The notes under the pieces: generated by a model | The model's database searches: none | Told to the model about the DNA's origin: nothing | What the model saw: the letters and a program-made list of their open reading frames with translations, nothing else | In this document: positions 35,793-49,202 of the stretch, one piece after another | Layout of the letters: each line of letters starts with the position of its first letter | Numbering within the stretch: the stretch's first letter is position 1 | Translations under genes and position numbers: made by a program | Assembly (NCBI RefSeq): GCF_914767665.1 | Contig: NC_059503.1 | Location: 50,016,352 to 50,080,351 of the forward strand | Length of the DNA stretch: 64,000 nt | From: Harmonia axyridis | Taxonomy: Eukaryota > Arthropoda > Insecta > Coleoptera > Coccinellidae | Direction of reading: 5' to 3'

Positions 35793-36606
35793 TTGTTGAT
35801 TTTCTTGGACTCGGATGTCACGCAGGTAGCTATAATCTCCCACGTGGTAAAATCAATTGCTGATGTAACAACAATTGAACGGCTGACTTCTGTTGTTGAT
35901 TTCATTTGTTTGTTATTTCCTTCAATGTTTCTCATTCTTACACTTTTCATCGTAATGCACAGGGACGAAAGCTTGACATACGTGTCTAAGGAAACCTCAT
36001 TGGTATGAGGGACTGTTTTTATTTCCTTCTTTCTGTATAATGAAGAATTATCCAAGTAAGCCATTCCACATTGTTGGTTTTTTTGGACTCAGATAACACG
36101 CGGGTAGCTATAATCTCCCGCGTGGTAAGGTCAATTGCTGCTGTAACCACAATTGGACGGCTGACTTCTGTTGTTGATTTCATTTGTTTGTTATTTCCTT
36201 CAATGTTTTTCATTTTAACACTTCTCATCGTATTGCACAGGGACGAAAGCTTGACACACGTGTCTATGGAAACCACATTGGTATAAGGGACTGTTCTTAT
36301 TCCCTTCTTTCTGTATAATGATCAATTATCCAAGTAAGCCATTCCACATTGTTGATTATCTTGGACTCGGATGACACGCAGGTAGTTATAATCTCCCTTG
36401 TGGTAAGGTCAATTGCTGCTGTAACCACAAATGCACGACTGACTTCTGTTGTTGATTTCATTTGTTTGTTATTTCCTTCAATGTTTCTCATTCTAACACT
36501 TTTCATCGTATTGCTGAGGGGCGAAAGCTTGAGACACGTGTCGAAGGAAACCACTTTGGTATAACTTTTTGTTTAATGAATACTTATCCATGTAGGGCAT
36601 TACACA
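35793..36606. repeat. Altered-unit start as in type 3
   Basis: Units 35793, 36071 and 36349 match 24469, 24747 and 25025 (offset 11324). As at 29849, the type 3 HOR is not completed, and the unit at 36607 carries CAATTTCTGCTG and ACAAAAGCACG. Confidence 0.82.
36349..36606. repeat. 258-bp unit (7)
   Basis: Like 25025, but followed by GTAGGGCATTACAC. Confidence 0.9.
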
Positions 36607-39600
36607 TTGTTGATTTTCTTGGACTAGGATGTCACGCAGGTAGCTATAATCTCCCACGTGGTAAGGTCAATTTCTGCTGTAACCACAAAAGCACGACTGA
36701 CTTCTGTTGTTGATCTCATTTGTTCGTTATTTCCTTCAATGTTTCTCATTCTAACACTTTTCATCGTATTGCACAGGAACGAAAGCTTGACACACGTGTC
36801 TAAGGAAACCACTTTGGTATAAGGGACTGTTCTCATTCCCTTCTTTTTGCTTAATGAACAATTATCCAAGTAAGCCATTCCACATTGTTGATTTTCTTGG
36901 ACTAGGATGTCACGCAGGTAGCTATAATCTCCCACGTGGTAAGGTCAATTGCTGCTGTAACCACAAATGCACGACTGACTTCTGTTGTTGATTTCATTCG
37001 TTTGTTATTTCCTTCAATGTTTCTCATTTTAACACTTTTCATCGTATTGCACAGGGACGAAAGTTTGACACACGTGTCTAAGGAAACCACTTTGGTATAA
37101 GGGACTGTTCTCATTCCCTTCTTTTTGCTTAATGAACAATTATCCAAGTAAGCCATTCCACATTGTTGATTTTCTTGGACTCGGATGTCACGCAGGTAGC
37201 TTTAATCTACCACGTGGTAAGGTCAATTGCTGCTGTAACCACAAATGCACGACTGACTTCTGTTGTTGATTTCATTTGTTTGTTATTTCCATCTATGTTT
37301 CTCATTCTAACACTTTTCATCGTATTGCACAGGGACGAAAGCTTGACACACGTGTCTAAGGAAACCACTTTGGTATAATTGACTGTTCTTATTCCCTTCT
37401 TTTTGTTTAATGAACAATTATCCAAGTAAGCCATTCCACATTGTTGATTTTCTTAGACTCGGATGTCACGCAGGTAGATATAATCTCCCACGTGGTAAGG
37501 TCAATTGCTGCTGTAACCACAAATGCACTACTGACTTCTGTTGTTGATTTCATTTGTTTGTTATTTCCTTCAATGTTTCTCATTCTAACACTTTTCATAG
37601 TATTGCACAGGGACGAAAGCTTGACAAACGTGTCTTAGGAAACCACTTTGGTATAACTTTTTGTTTAATGAATAATTATCCATGTAGGCCATTACACATT
37701 GTTGATTTTCTTGGACTAGGATGTCCCGCAGGTAGCTATAATCTCCCACGTGGTAAGGTCAATTGCTGCTGTAACCACAAAAGCACGACTGACTTCTGTT
37801 GTTGATTTCATTTGTTCGTTATTTCCTTCAATGTTTCTCATTCTAACACTTTTCATCGTATTGCTGAGGGGCGAGAGCTTGAGACATGTGCCGAAAGAAA
37901 CCACTTTGGTATAAGGAACTGTTCTTATTCCCTTTTTTTTTCGTTTAATGATCAATTATCCAAGTAAGCCTTCCACATTCTTGTTTTTCTTGGACACGGA
38001 TGTCACGCAGGAAGTTATAATTTCCCACGTGGTAAGGTCAATTGCTGCTGTAACCTCAAATGAACGGCTGACTTCTGTTGTTGATTTCATTTGTTTGTTA
38101 TTTCCTTCAATGTTTCTCATTCTAACACTTTTCATCGTATTGCTGAGGGGCGAAAGCTTGAGACACGTGTCGAAGGAAACCACTTTGGTATAAGGGACTG
38201 TTCTTATTCCCTTTTTTTTGTTTAATCAACAATTATCCAAGTAGGCCATTCCACATTGTTTATTTTCTTGGACTCGGATGTCACGCAGGTAGCTATGATC
38301 TCTCACGTGGTAAGGTCAATTGCTGCTGTAACCACAAATGCACGACTGACTTCTGTTGTTGATTTCATTCGTTTGATATTTCCTTCAATGTTTCTTATTC
38401 TAACACTTTTCATCGTGTTGCACAGGGACGAAAGCTTGACACACGTGTCTAAGGAAACTACTTTGGTATAAGGGACTGTTCTTATCCCTTCTTTTTGTTT
38501 AATGAACAATTATCCAAGTAAGCCATTCCACATTGTTGATTTTCTTGGACTCGGATGTCACGCAGGTAGCTCTAATCTCCCACGTGGTAAGGTCAATTGC
38601 TGCTGTTACCACAATTGGACGGCTGATATCTGTTGTTGATTTCATTCGTTTGTTATTTCCTTCAATGTTTCTCATTCTAACACTTCTCATCGTATTGCAC
38701 AGGGACGAAAGCTTGACACACGTGTCTATGGAAACCACATTGGTATAAGGGACTGTTCTTATCCCCCTTATTCTGTATAATGATCAATTAACCAAGTTAG
38801 CCATTCCACATTGTTGATTTTCTTGGACTCGGATGACACGCAGGTAGCTATAATCTCCCACGTGGTAAGGTCAATTGCTGCTGTAACCTCAAATGAACGG
38901 CTGACTTCTGTTGTTGATTTCATTTGTTTGTTATTTCCTTCAATGTTTCTCATTCTAACACTTTTCATCGTATTGCTGAGGGGCGAAAGCTTGAGACACG
39001 TGTCGAAGGAAACCACTTTGGTATAAGGGACTGTTCTTATTCCCTACTTTTTGTATAATGAACAATTATCCAAGTAAGCCATTCCACATTGTTGATTTTC
39101 TTGGACTCGGATATCACGCAGGTAGCTTTAATCTCTCACGTGGTAAGGTCTATTGCTGCTGTAACCACAAATGCACGTCTGACTTCTGTTGTTGATTTCA
39201 TTTGTTTGTTATTTCCTTCTATGTTTCTCATTCTAACACTTTTCATCGTATTGCACAGGGACGAAAGCTTGACACACGTGTCTAAGGAAACCACTTGGGT
39301 ATAAGGGACTGTTCTCATTCCCTTTTTTTTGTTTAATGAACAATTATCCAAGTAAGCCATTCCACATTGTTTTTTTTTTTTGGACTCGGATGTCACGCAG
39401 GTAGCTATAATCTCCCACGTGGTAAGGTCAATTGCTGCTGTAACCACAAATGCACGACTGACTTCTGTTGTTGATTTCATTCGTTTGTTATTTTCTTCAA
39501 TGTTTCTCATTCTAACACTTTTCATCGTATTGCACAGGGACGGAAGCTTGACACACGTGTCTAAGGAAACCACTTTGGTATAAGGGACTGTTCTTATTCC

Positions 39601-39879
39601 CTGCTTTTTGTTTAATCATTAATTATCCAAGTGGGCCATTCCACATTGTTGATTTTCTTGGACTCGGATGTCACGCAGGTAGCTATAATCTCCCACGTGG
39701 TAAGGTCAATTGCTGCTGTAACCACTAATGCACGACTGACTTCTGTTGTTGATTTCATTCGTTTGTTATTTCCTTCAATGTTTCTCATTCTAACACTTCT
39801 CATCGTATTGCACAGGGACGAAAGCTTGACACACGTGTCTATGGAAACCACATTGGTATAAGGGACTGTTCTTATTCCC
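36607..39879. repeat. Mixed units between two HOR families
   Basis: Units start at 36607, near 36885, 37163, 37441 (258-bp form), 37699, near 37978, 38256, 38533, 38811, 39089, near 39368 and 39646. Those at 38533 and 38811 recur at 39924 and 40202 (offset 1391), and 39089 resembles 41031, so this stretch holds the precursors or relics of the 3333-bp HOR. The unit near 37978 is the most divergent (AGCCTTCCACATTC, GGACACGGATG, CAGGAAG). Confidence 0.75.
37441..37698. repeat. 258-bp unit (8), chimeric
   Basis: Carries the same 20-bp tail deletion on an otherwise ordinary CACAGGGACG unit (GACAAACGTGTCTTAGG), so the deletion tail has moved onto another subtype. Confidence 0.88.
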
Positions 39880-42800
39880 TTTATTCTGTATAATGATCAA
39901 TTAACCAAGTTAGCCATTCCACATTGTTGATTTTCTTGGACTCGGATGTCACGCAGGTAGCTCTAATCTCCCACGTGGTAAGGTCAATTGCTGCTGTTAC
40001 CACAATTGGACGGCTGATATCTGTTGTTGATTTCATTCGTTTGTTATTTCCTTCAATGTTTCTCATTCTAACACTTCTCATCGTATTGCACAGGGACGAA
40101 AGCTTGACACACGTGTCTAAAGAAACCACTTTGGTATGAGGGACTGTTTTTATTCCCTTCTTTTCGTTTAATGAACAATTATCCAAGTAAGCTATTCCAC
40201 ATTGTTGATTTTCTTGGACTCGGATGACACGCAGGTAGCTATAATCTCCCACGTGGTAAGGTCAATTGCTGCTGTAACCTCAAATGAACGGCTGACTTCT
40301 GTTGTTGATTTCATTTGTTTGTTATTTCCTTCAATGTTTCTCATTCTAACACTTTTCATCGTATTGCTGAGGTGCGAAAGCTTGAGACACGTGTCGAAGG
40401 AAACCACTTTGGTATAAGGGACTGTTCTTATTCCCTTTTTTTTGTTTAATCAACAATTATCCAAGTAGGCCATTCCACATTGTTTATTTTCTTGGACTCG
40501 GATGTCACGCAGGTAGCTATGATCTCTCACGTGGTAAGGTCAATTGCTGCTGACACAAATGCACGACTGACTTCTGTTGTTGATTTCATTTGTTTGTTAT
40601 TTCCTTCAATGTTTCTCATTCTAACTCTTTTCATCGTATTACACAGGGACGAAAGCTTGACGCACGTGTCTAAGGAAACTACTTTGGTAAAAGGGACTGT
40701 TCTTATTCCCTTTTTTTTGTTTAATCAACAATTATGCAAGTAGGCCATTCCACATTGTTGATTTTCTTGGACTCGGATGTCACGCAGGTAGCTATAATCT
40801 TCCACGTGGTAAGGTCAATTGCTGCTGTAACCACAAATGCACGACTGACTTCTGTTGTTGATTTCATTCGTTTGTTATTTCCTTCAATGTTTCTCATTCA
40901 AATACTTCATCGTATTGCACAGGGACGAAAGCTTGACACACGTGTCTAAGGAAACCACTTTGGTATAAGGGACTGTTCTTATTCCCTACTTTTTGTATAA
41001 TGAACAATTATCCAAGTAAGCCATTCCACATTGTTGATTTTCTTGGACTCGGATATCACGCAGGTAGCTTTAATCTCTCACGTGGTAAGGTCTATTGCTG
41101 CTGTAACCACAAATGCACGTCTGACTTCTGTTGTTGATTTCATTTGTTTGTTATTTCCTTCTATGTTTCTCATTCTAACACTTTTCATCGTATTGCACAG
41201 GGACGAAAGCTTGACACACGTGTTTAAGGAAACCACATTGGTATAAGGGACTGTCCTTATTCCCTTTTTTCTTTTTGATGAACAATTATCCAAGTAAGCC
41301 ATTCCACATTGTTGATTTTCTTGGACTCGGATGTCACGCAGGAAGCTATAATCTCCCACGTGGTAAGGTCAATTGCTGCTGTAACCACAAATGCACGACT
41401 GACTTCTGTTGTTGATTTCATTTGTTTGTTATTTCCTTCTATGTTTCTCATTCTAACACTTTTCATCGTATTGCACAGGGACGAAAGCTTGACACACGTG
41501 TTTAAGGAAACCACATTGGTATAAGGGACTGTCCTTATTCCCTTTTTTCTTTTTGATGAACAATTATCCAAGTAAGCCATTCCACATTGTTGATTTTCTT
41601 GGACTCGGATGTCACGCAGGAAGCTATAATCTCCCACGTGGTAAGGTCAATTGCTGCTGTAACCACAAATGCACGACTGACTTCTGTTGTTGATTTCATT
41701 CGTTTGTTATTTTCTTCAATGTTTCTCATTTTAACACTTTTCATCGTATTGCACAGGGACGAAAGCTTGACACACGTGTCTAAAGAAACCACTTTGGTAT
41801 GAGGGACTGTTTTTATTCCCTTCTTTTCGTTTAATGAACAATTATCCAAGTAAGCTATTCCACATTGTTGATTTTCTTGGACTCGGATGTCACGCAGGTA
41901 GCTATAATCTCCCACGTGGTAAGGTCAATTGCTGCTGTAACCACTAATGCACGACTGACTTCTGTTGTTGATTTCATTCGTTTCTAATTTCCTTCAATGT
42001 TTCTCATTCTAACACTTTTCATCGTATTGCACAGGGACGAAAGCTTGACACACGTGTCTAAGAAAACCACTTTGGTATGAGGGACTGTTCTTATTCCCTT
42101 CTTTTTGTTTAATGAACAATTATCCAAGTAAGCCATTCCACATTGTTTTTTTTTTTTTGGACTCGGATGTCACGCAGGTAGCTATAATCTCCCACGTGGT
42201 AAGGTCAATTGCTGCTGTAACCACAAATGCACGTCTGACTTCTGTTGTTGATTTCATTCGTTTGTTATTTTCTTCAATGTATCTCATTCTAACACTTTTC
42301 ATCGTATTGCACAGGGACGAAAGCTTGACACACCTGTCTAAGGAAACCACTTTGGTATAAGGGACTGTTCTTATTCCCTTTTTTTTGTTTAATCAACCAT
42401 TATCCAAGTAGGCCATTGCACATTGTTGATTTTCTTGGAATCGGATGTCACGCAGGTAGCTATAATCTCCCACGTGGTAAGGTCAATTGCTGCTGTAACC
42501 ACAAATGCACGACTGACTTCTGTTGTTGATGTCATTCGTTTGTAATTTCCTTCAATGTTTCTCATTCTAACACTTTTCATCGTATTGCACAGGGACGAAA
42601 GCTTGACACACGTGTCTAAGGAAACCACTTTGGTATGAGGGACTGTTCTTATTCTTTTCTTTTTGTTTAGTGAACAATTACTCAAGTAAGCCATTCCACA
42701 TTGTTGATTTTCTTGGACTCGGATGTAACGCAGGTAGCTATAATCTCCCACGTGGTAAGGTCAATTGCTGCTGTAACCACAAATTCACGACTGACTTCTG

Positions 42801-43212
42801 TTGTTAATTTCATTTGTTTGTAATTTCCTTCTATATTTCTCATTCTAACACTTTTCATCGTATTGCACAGGGACGAAAGCTTGACACACGTGTCTAAGGA
42901 AACCACTTTGGTATAAGGGACTGTTCTTATTCCCTTCTTTTTGTTTAATCAACAATTATCCAAGTGGGCCATTCCACATTGTTGATTTTCTTGGACTCGG
43001 ATGTCACGCAGGTAGCTATAATCTCCCACGTGGTAAGGTCAATTGCTGCTGTAACCACAAATGCACGACTGACTTCTGTTGTTGATTTCATTCGTTTGTA
43101 ATTTCCTTCAATATTTCTCATTCTAACACTTTTCATAGTATTGCACAGGGACGAAAGCTTGACACACGTGTCTAAGGAAACCACTTTGGTATGAGGAACT
43201 GTTCTTATTCCC
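39880..43212. repeat. 3333-bp 12-unit HOR, copy 1
   Basis: Twelve units (starts 39924, 40202, 40480, 40755, 41031, 41309, 41587, 41865, then near 42143, 42423, 42701 and 42979) are repeated immediately. Markers are GCTGATATCTG, GCTGAGGTGCG, TGCTGACACAAATG (3 bp lost), CATTCAAATACTTC (2 bp lost), CACGCAGGAAGC, TGTTTAAGG and ATGTATCTCATTC. Boundaries are set at the shared tail TTTATTCTGTATAATGATC and are good to about 20 bp. Confidence 0.9.
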
Positions 43213-46200
43213 TTTATTCTGTATAATGATCAATTAACCAAGTTAGCCATTCCACATTGTTGATTTTCTTGGACTCGGATGTCACGCAGGTAGCTCTAAT
43301 CTCCCACGTGGTAAGGTCAATTGCTGCTGTTACCACAATTGGACGGCTGATATCTGTTGTTGATTTCATTCGTTTGTTATTTCCTTCAATGTTTCTCATT
43401 CTAACACTTCTCATCGTATTGCACAGGGACGAAAGCTTGACACACGTGTCTAAAGAAACCACTTTGGTATGAGGGACTGTTTTTATTCCCTTCTTTTCGT
43501 TTAATGAACAATTATCCAAGTAAGCTATTCCACATTGTTGATTTTCTTGGACTCGGATGACACGCAGGTAGCTATAATCTCCCACGTGGTAAGGTCAATT
43601 GCTGCTGTAACCTCAAATGAACGGCTGACTTCTGTTGTTGATTTCATTTGTTTGTTATTTCCTTCAATGTTTCTCATTCTAACACTTTTCATCGTATTGC
43701 TGAGGTGCGAAAGCTTGAGACACGTGTCGAAGGAAACCACTTTGGTATAATAGACTGTTCTTATTCCCTTTTTTTTGTTTAATCAACAATTATCCAAGTA
43801 GGCCATTCCACATTGTTTATTTTCTTGGACTCGGATGTCACGCAGGTAGCTATGATCTCTCACGTGGTAAGGTCAATTGCTGCTGACACAAATGCACGAC
43901 TGACTTCTGTTGTTGATTTCATTTGTTTGTTATTTCCTTCAATGTTTCTCATTCTAACTCTTTTCATCGTATTACACAGGGACGAAAGCTTGACGCACGT
44001 GTCTAAGGAAACTACTTTGGTAAAAGGGACTGTTCTTATTCCCTTTTTTTTGTTTAATCAACAATTATGCAAGTAGGCCATTCCACATTGTTGATTTTCT
44101 TGGACTCGGATGTCACGCAGGTAGCTATAATCTTCCACGTGGTAAGGTCAATTGCTGCTGTAACCACAAATGCACGACTGACTTCTGTTGTTGATTTCAT
44201 TCGTTTGTTATTTCCTTCAATGTTTCTCATTCAAATACTTCATCGTATTGCACAGGGACGAAAGCTTGACACACGTGTCTAAGGAAACCACTTTGGTATA
44301 AGGGACTGTTCTTATTCCCTACTTTTTGTATAATGAACAATTATCCAAGTAAGCCATTCCACATTGTTGATTTTCTTGGACTCGGATATCACGCAGGTAG
44401 CTTTAATCTCTCACGTGGTAAGGTCAATTGCTGCTGTAACCACAAATGCACGTCTGACTTCTGTTGTTGATTTCATTTGTTTGTTATTTCCTTCTATGTT
44501 TCTCATTCTAACACTTTTCATCGTATTGCACAGGGACGAAAGCTTGACACACGTGTTTAAGGAAACCACATTGGTATAAGGGACTGTCCTTATTCCCTTT
44601 TTTCTTTTTGATGAACAATTATCCAAGTAAGCCATTCCACATTGTTGATTTTCTTGGACTCGGATGTCACGCAGGAAGCTATAATCTCCCACGTGGTAAG
44701 GTCAATTGCTGCTGTAACCACAAATGCACGACTGACTTCTGTTGTTGATTTCATTTGTTTGTTATTTAATTCTATGTTTCTCATTCTAACACTTTTCATC
44801 GTATTGCACAGGGACGAAAGCTTGACACACGTGTTTAAGGAAACCACATTGGTATAAGGGACTGTCCTTATTCCCTTTTTTCTTTTTGATGAACAATTAT
44901 CCAAGTAAGCCATTCCACATTGTTGATTTTCTTGGACTCGGATGTCACGCAGGAAGCTATAATCTCCCACGTGGTAAGGTAAATTGCTGCTGTAACCACA
45001 AATGCACGACTGACTTCTGTTGTTGATTTCATTCGTTTGTTATTTTCTTCAATGTTTCTCATTTTAACACTTTTCATCGTATTGCACAGGGACGAAAGCT
45101 TGACACACGTGTCTAAAGAAACCACTTTGGTATGAGGGACTGTTTTTATTCCCTTCTTTTCGTTTAATGAACAATTATCCAAGTAAGCTATTCCACATTG
45201 TTGATTTTCTTGGACTCGGATGTCACGCAGGTAGCTATAATCTCCCACGTGGTAAGGTCAATTGCTGCTGTAACCACTAATGCACGACTGACTTCTGTTG
45301 TTGATTTCATTCGTTTCTAATTTCCTTCAATGTTTCTCATTCTAACACTTTTCATCGTATTGCACAGGGACGAAAGCTTGACACACGTGTCTAAGAAAAC
45401 CACTTTGGTATGAGGGACTGTTCTTATTCCCTTCTTTTTGTTTAATGAACAATTATCCAAGTAAGCCATTCCACATTGTTTTTTTTTTTTTGGACTCGGA
45501 TGTCACGCAGGTAGCTATAATCTCCCACGTGGTAAGGTCAATTGCTGCTGTAACCACAAATGCACGTCTGACTTCTGTTGTTGATTTCATTCGTTTGTTA
45601 TTTTCTTCAATGTATCTCATTCTAACACTTTTCATCGTATTGCACAGGGACGAAAGCTTGACACACCTGTCTAAGGAAACCACTTTGGTATAAGGGACTG
45701 TTCTTATTCCCTTTTTTTTGTTTAATCAACCATTATCCAAGTAGGCCATTGCACATTGTTGATTTTCTTGGAATCGGATGTCACGCAGGTAGCTATAATC
45801 TCCCACGTGGTAAGGTCAATTGCTGCTGTAACCACAAATGCACGACTGACTTCTGTTGTTGATGTCATTCGTTTGTAATTTCCTTCAATGTTTCTCATTC
45901 TAACACTTTTCATCGTATTGAACAGGGACGAAAGCTTGACACACGTGTCTAAGGAAACCACTTTGGTATGAGGGACTGTTCTTATTCCCTTCTTTTTGTT
46001 TAATGAACAATTACTCAAGTAAGCCATTCCACATTGTTGATTTTCTTGGACTCGGATGTAACGCAGGTAGCTATAATCTCCCACGTGGTAAGGTCAATTG
46101 CTGCTGTAACCACAAATTCACGACTGACTTCTGTTGTTAATTTCATTTGTTTGTAATTTCCTTCTATATTTCTCATTCTAACACTTTTCATCGTATTGCA

Positions 46201-46545
46201 CAGGGACGAAAGCTTGACACACGTGTCTAAGGAAACCACTTTGGTATAAGGGACTGTTCTTATTCCCTTCTTTTTGTTTAATCAACAATTATCCAAGTGG
46301 GCCATTCCACATTGTTGATTTTCTTGGACTCGGATGTCACGCAGGTAGCTATAATCTCCCACGTGGTAAGGTCAATTGCTGCTGTAACCACCAATGCACG
46401 ACTGACTTCTGTTGTTGATTTCATTCGTTTGTAATTTCCTTCAATATTTCTCATTCTAACACTTTTCATAGTATTGCACAGGGACGAAAGCTTGACACAC
46501 GTGTCTAAGGAAACCACTTTGGTATGAGGAACTGTTCTTATTCCC
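43213..46545. repeat. 3333-bp 12-unit HOR, copy 2
   Basis: This is about 99.7% identical to copy 1 by eye. Differences include TAATAGACT for TAAGGGACT near 43748, TATTTAATTC for TATTTCCTTC near 44764, GGTAAATTG for GGTCAATTG near 44979, GTATTGAAC for GTATTGCAC near 45921, and CCACCAATG for CCACAAATG near 46389. It ends where TTTATTCTG becomes CTTCTTTCTG. Confidence 0.9.
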
Positions 46546-47983
46546 TTCTTTCTGTTTAATGAACAATTATCCAAGTAAGCCATTCCACATTGTTTTTTTT
46601 CTTGGACTCGGATGTTACGCAGGTAGCTATAATCTCCCACGTGGTAAGGTCAATTGCTGCTGTAACCATAAATGCACGACTGACTTCTGTTGTTGATTTC
46701 ATTTGTTTGTTATTTCCTTCTATGTTTCTCATTCTAACACTTTTCATCGTATTGCACAGGGATGAAAGCTTGACACACGTGTCTAAGGAAACCACTTTGG
46801 TATAAGGGACTGTTCTTATTCCCTTTTTTTTTGTTAAATCAACAATAATCCAAGTAGGCCATTCCACATTGTTGATTTTCTTGGACTCGGATGTCTTGCA
46901 GGTAGCTATAATCTCCCACGTGGTAAGGTCAATTGCTGCTGTAACCACAAATGCACGACTGACTTCTGTTGTTGATTTCATTCGTTTGTAATTTCCTTCA
47001 ATGTTTCTCATTCTAACACTTTTCATCGTATTGCACAGGGACGAAAGCTTGACACACGTGTCTAAGGAAACCACTTTGGTATAAGGGACTGTTCTTATTC
47101 CCTTTTTTTTTGTTTAATCAACAATTATCCAAGTAAGCCATTCCACATTGTTTTTTTTCTTGGACTCGGATGTTACGCAGGTAGCTATATTCTCCCACGT
47201 GGTAAGGTCAATTGCTGCTGTAACAACAAATGCACGACTGACTTCTGTTGTTGATTCCATTCGTTTGTAATTTCCTTCAATGTTTCTCATTCTAACACTT
47301 TTCATCGTATTGCACAGGGACGAAAGCTTGACACCCGTGTCTAAGGAAACCACTTTGGTATGCGGGACTTTTTTTATTCCCTTCTTTTTGTTTAATGAAC
47401 AATTATCCAAGTAAGCCATTCCACATTGTTTTTTTTTCTTGGACTCGGATGTCACGCAGGTAGCTATAATCTCTCACGTGGTAAGGTCTATTGCTGCTGT
47501 AACCACAAATGCACGACTGACTTCTAATGTTGATTTCATTTGTTTGTTTTTTCCTTCTATGTTTCTCATTCTAACACTTTTCATCGTATTGCACAGGGAC
47601 GAAAGCTTGACACACGTGTCTAAGGAAACCACTTTGGTATGAGGGACTGTTTTTATTTCTTTCTTTTTGTTTAATGAACAATTATCCAAGTAAGCCATCC
47701 CACATTGTTGATTTTCTTGGACTCGGATGTCACGCAGGTAGCTATAATCTCCTACGTGGTAAGGTCAATTGCTGCTGTAACCACAAATGCACGACTGACT
47801 TCTGTTGTTGATTTCATTTGTTTGTTATTTCCTTCTATGTTTCTCATTCTAACACTTTTCATCGTATTGCACAGGGATGAAAGCTCGACACACGTGTCTA
47901 AGGAAACCACTTTGGTATTAGGGACTGTTCTTATTCCCTTTTTTTTTGTTAAATCAACAATTATCCAAGTAGGCCATTCCACA
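46546..47983. repeat. Four-unit (1115-bp) repeat, copy 1 and flank
   Basis: From the unit at 46590 on, the order matches the following block with an offset of 1115: 46590 to 47705, the GATGTCTTGCAGG unit at 46869 to 47984, a T-tract GATGTTACG unit near 47147 to 48262, and a T-tract GATGTCACG unit near 47427 to 48542. Confidence 0.78.
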
Positions 47984-48603
47984 TTGTTGATTTTCTTGGA
48001 CTCGGATGTCTTGCAGGTAGCTATAATCTCCCACGTGGTAAGGTCAATTGCTGCTGTAACCACAAATGCACGACTGACTTCTGTTGTTGATTTCATTCGT
48101 TTGTAATTTCCTTCAATGTTTCTCATTCTAACACTTTTCATCGTATTGCACAGGGACGAAAGCTTGACACACGTGTCTAAGGAAACCACTTTGGTATAAG
48201 GGGCTGTTCTTATTCCCTTTTTTTTTGTTTAATCAACAATTATCCAAGTAAGCCATTCCACATTGTTTTTTTTCTTGGACTCGGATGTTACGCAGGTAGC
48301 TATAATCTCCCACGTGGTAAGGTCAATTGCTGCTGTAACCACAAATGCACGACTGACTTCTGTTGTTGATTCCATTCGTTTGTAATTTCCTTCAATGTTT
48401 CTCATTCTAACACTTTTCATCGTATTGCACAGGGACGAAAGCTTGACACCCGTGTCTAAGGAAACCACTTTGGTATGCGGGACTGTTTTTATTCCCTTCT
48501 TTTTGTTCAATGAACAATTATCCAAGTAAGCCATTCCAAATTGTTTTTTTTTCTTGGACTCGGATGTCACGCAGGTAGCTATAATCTCTCACGTGGTAAG
48601 GTC
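47984..48603. repeat. Four-unit repeat, copy 2, cut by a foreign patch
   Basis: It follows 46869-47490 until about 48604-48619, inside the unit at 48542. There the sequence changes to CTCAAATGAACGG and continues as the 40-kb HOR. The 3' part of the unit expected from 47427 onward is missing. Confidence 0.78.
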
Positions 48604-49202
48604 TATTGCTGCTGTAACCTCAAATGAACGGCTGACTTCTGTTGTTGATTTCATTTGTTTGTTATTTCCTTCAATGTTTCTCATTCTAACACTTTTCATC
48701 GTATTGCTGAGGTGCGAAAGCTTGAGACACGTGTCGAAGGAAACCACTTTGGTATAAGGGACTGTTCTTATTCCCTTTTTTTTGTTTAATCAACAATTAT
48801 CCAAGTAGGCCATTCCACATTGTTTATTTTCTTGGACTCGGATGTCACGCAGGTAGCTATGATCTCTCACGTGGTAAGGTCAATTGCTGCTGACACAAAT
48901 GCACGACTGACTTCTGTTGTTGATTTCATTTGTTTGTTATTTCCTTCAATGTTTCTCATTCTAACTCTTTTCATCGTATTACACAGGGACGAAAGCTTGA
49001 CGCACGTGTCTAAGGAAACTACTTTGGTAAAAGGGACTGTTCTTATTCCCTTTTTTTTGTTTAATCAACAATTATGCAAGTAGGCCATTCCACATTGTTG
49101 ATTTTCTTGGACTCGGATGTCACGCAGGTAGCTATAATCTTCCACGTGGTAAGGTCAATTGCTGCTGTAACCACAAATGCACGACTGACTTCTGTTGTTG
49201 AT
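48604..49202. repeat. 599-bp patch derived from the 3333-bp HOR
   Basis: Positions 48604-49202 match 40264-40862 (offset 8340), including GCTGAGGTGCG, TTTATTTTCTTGG, TGCTGACACAAATG, TTACACAGGG, TTGACGCACG and TTATGCAAGTAGG. It reads TAAGGGACT like copy 1 of the HOR, not TAATAGACT like copy 2. Both edges fall inside units and in register, as expected for gene conversion. Confidence 0.82.

Noticed and set aside
46556..47074. 172-codon minus-strand frame (and similar ones at 39136-39573 and 17485-18045)
   Set aside because: These are fusions of the same satellite frame across units whose indels keep the phase. Their amino-acid changes follow random unit variation.
47705..48106. 133-codon + strand frame
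   Set aside because: It arises because TATAAGG is TATTAGG here (near 47917) and a longer T-run shifts the phase; both are ordinary unit variants.
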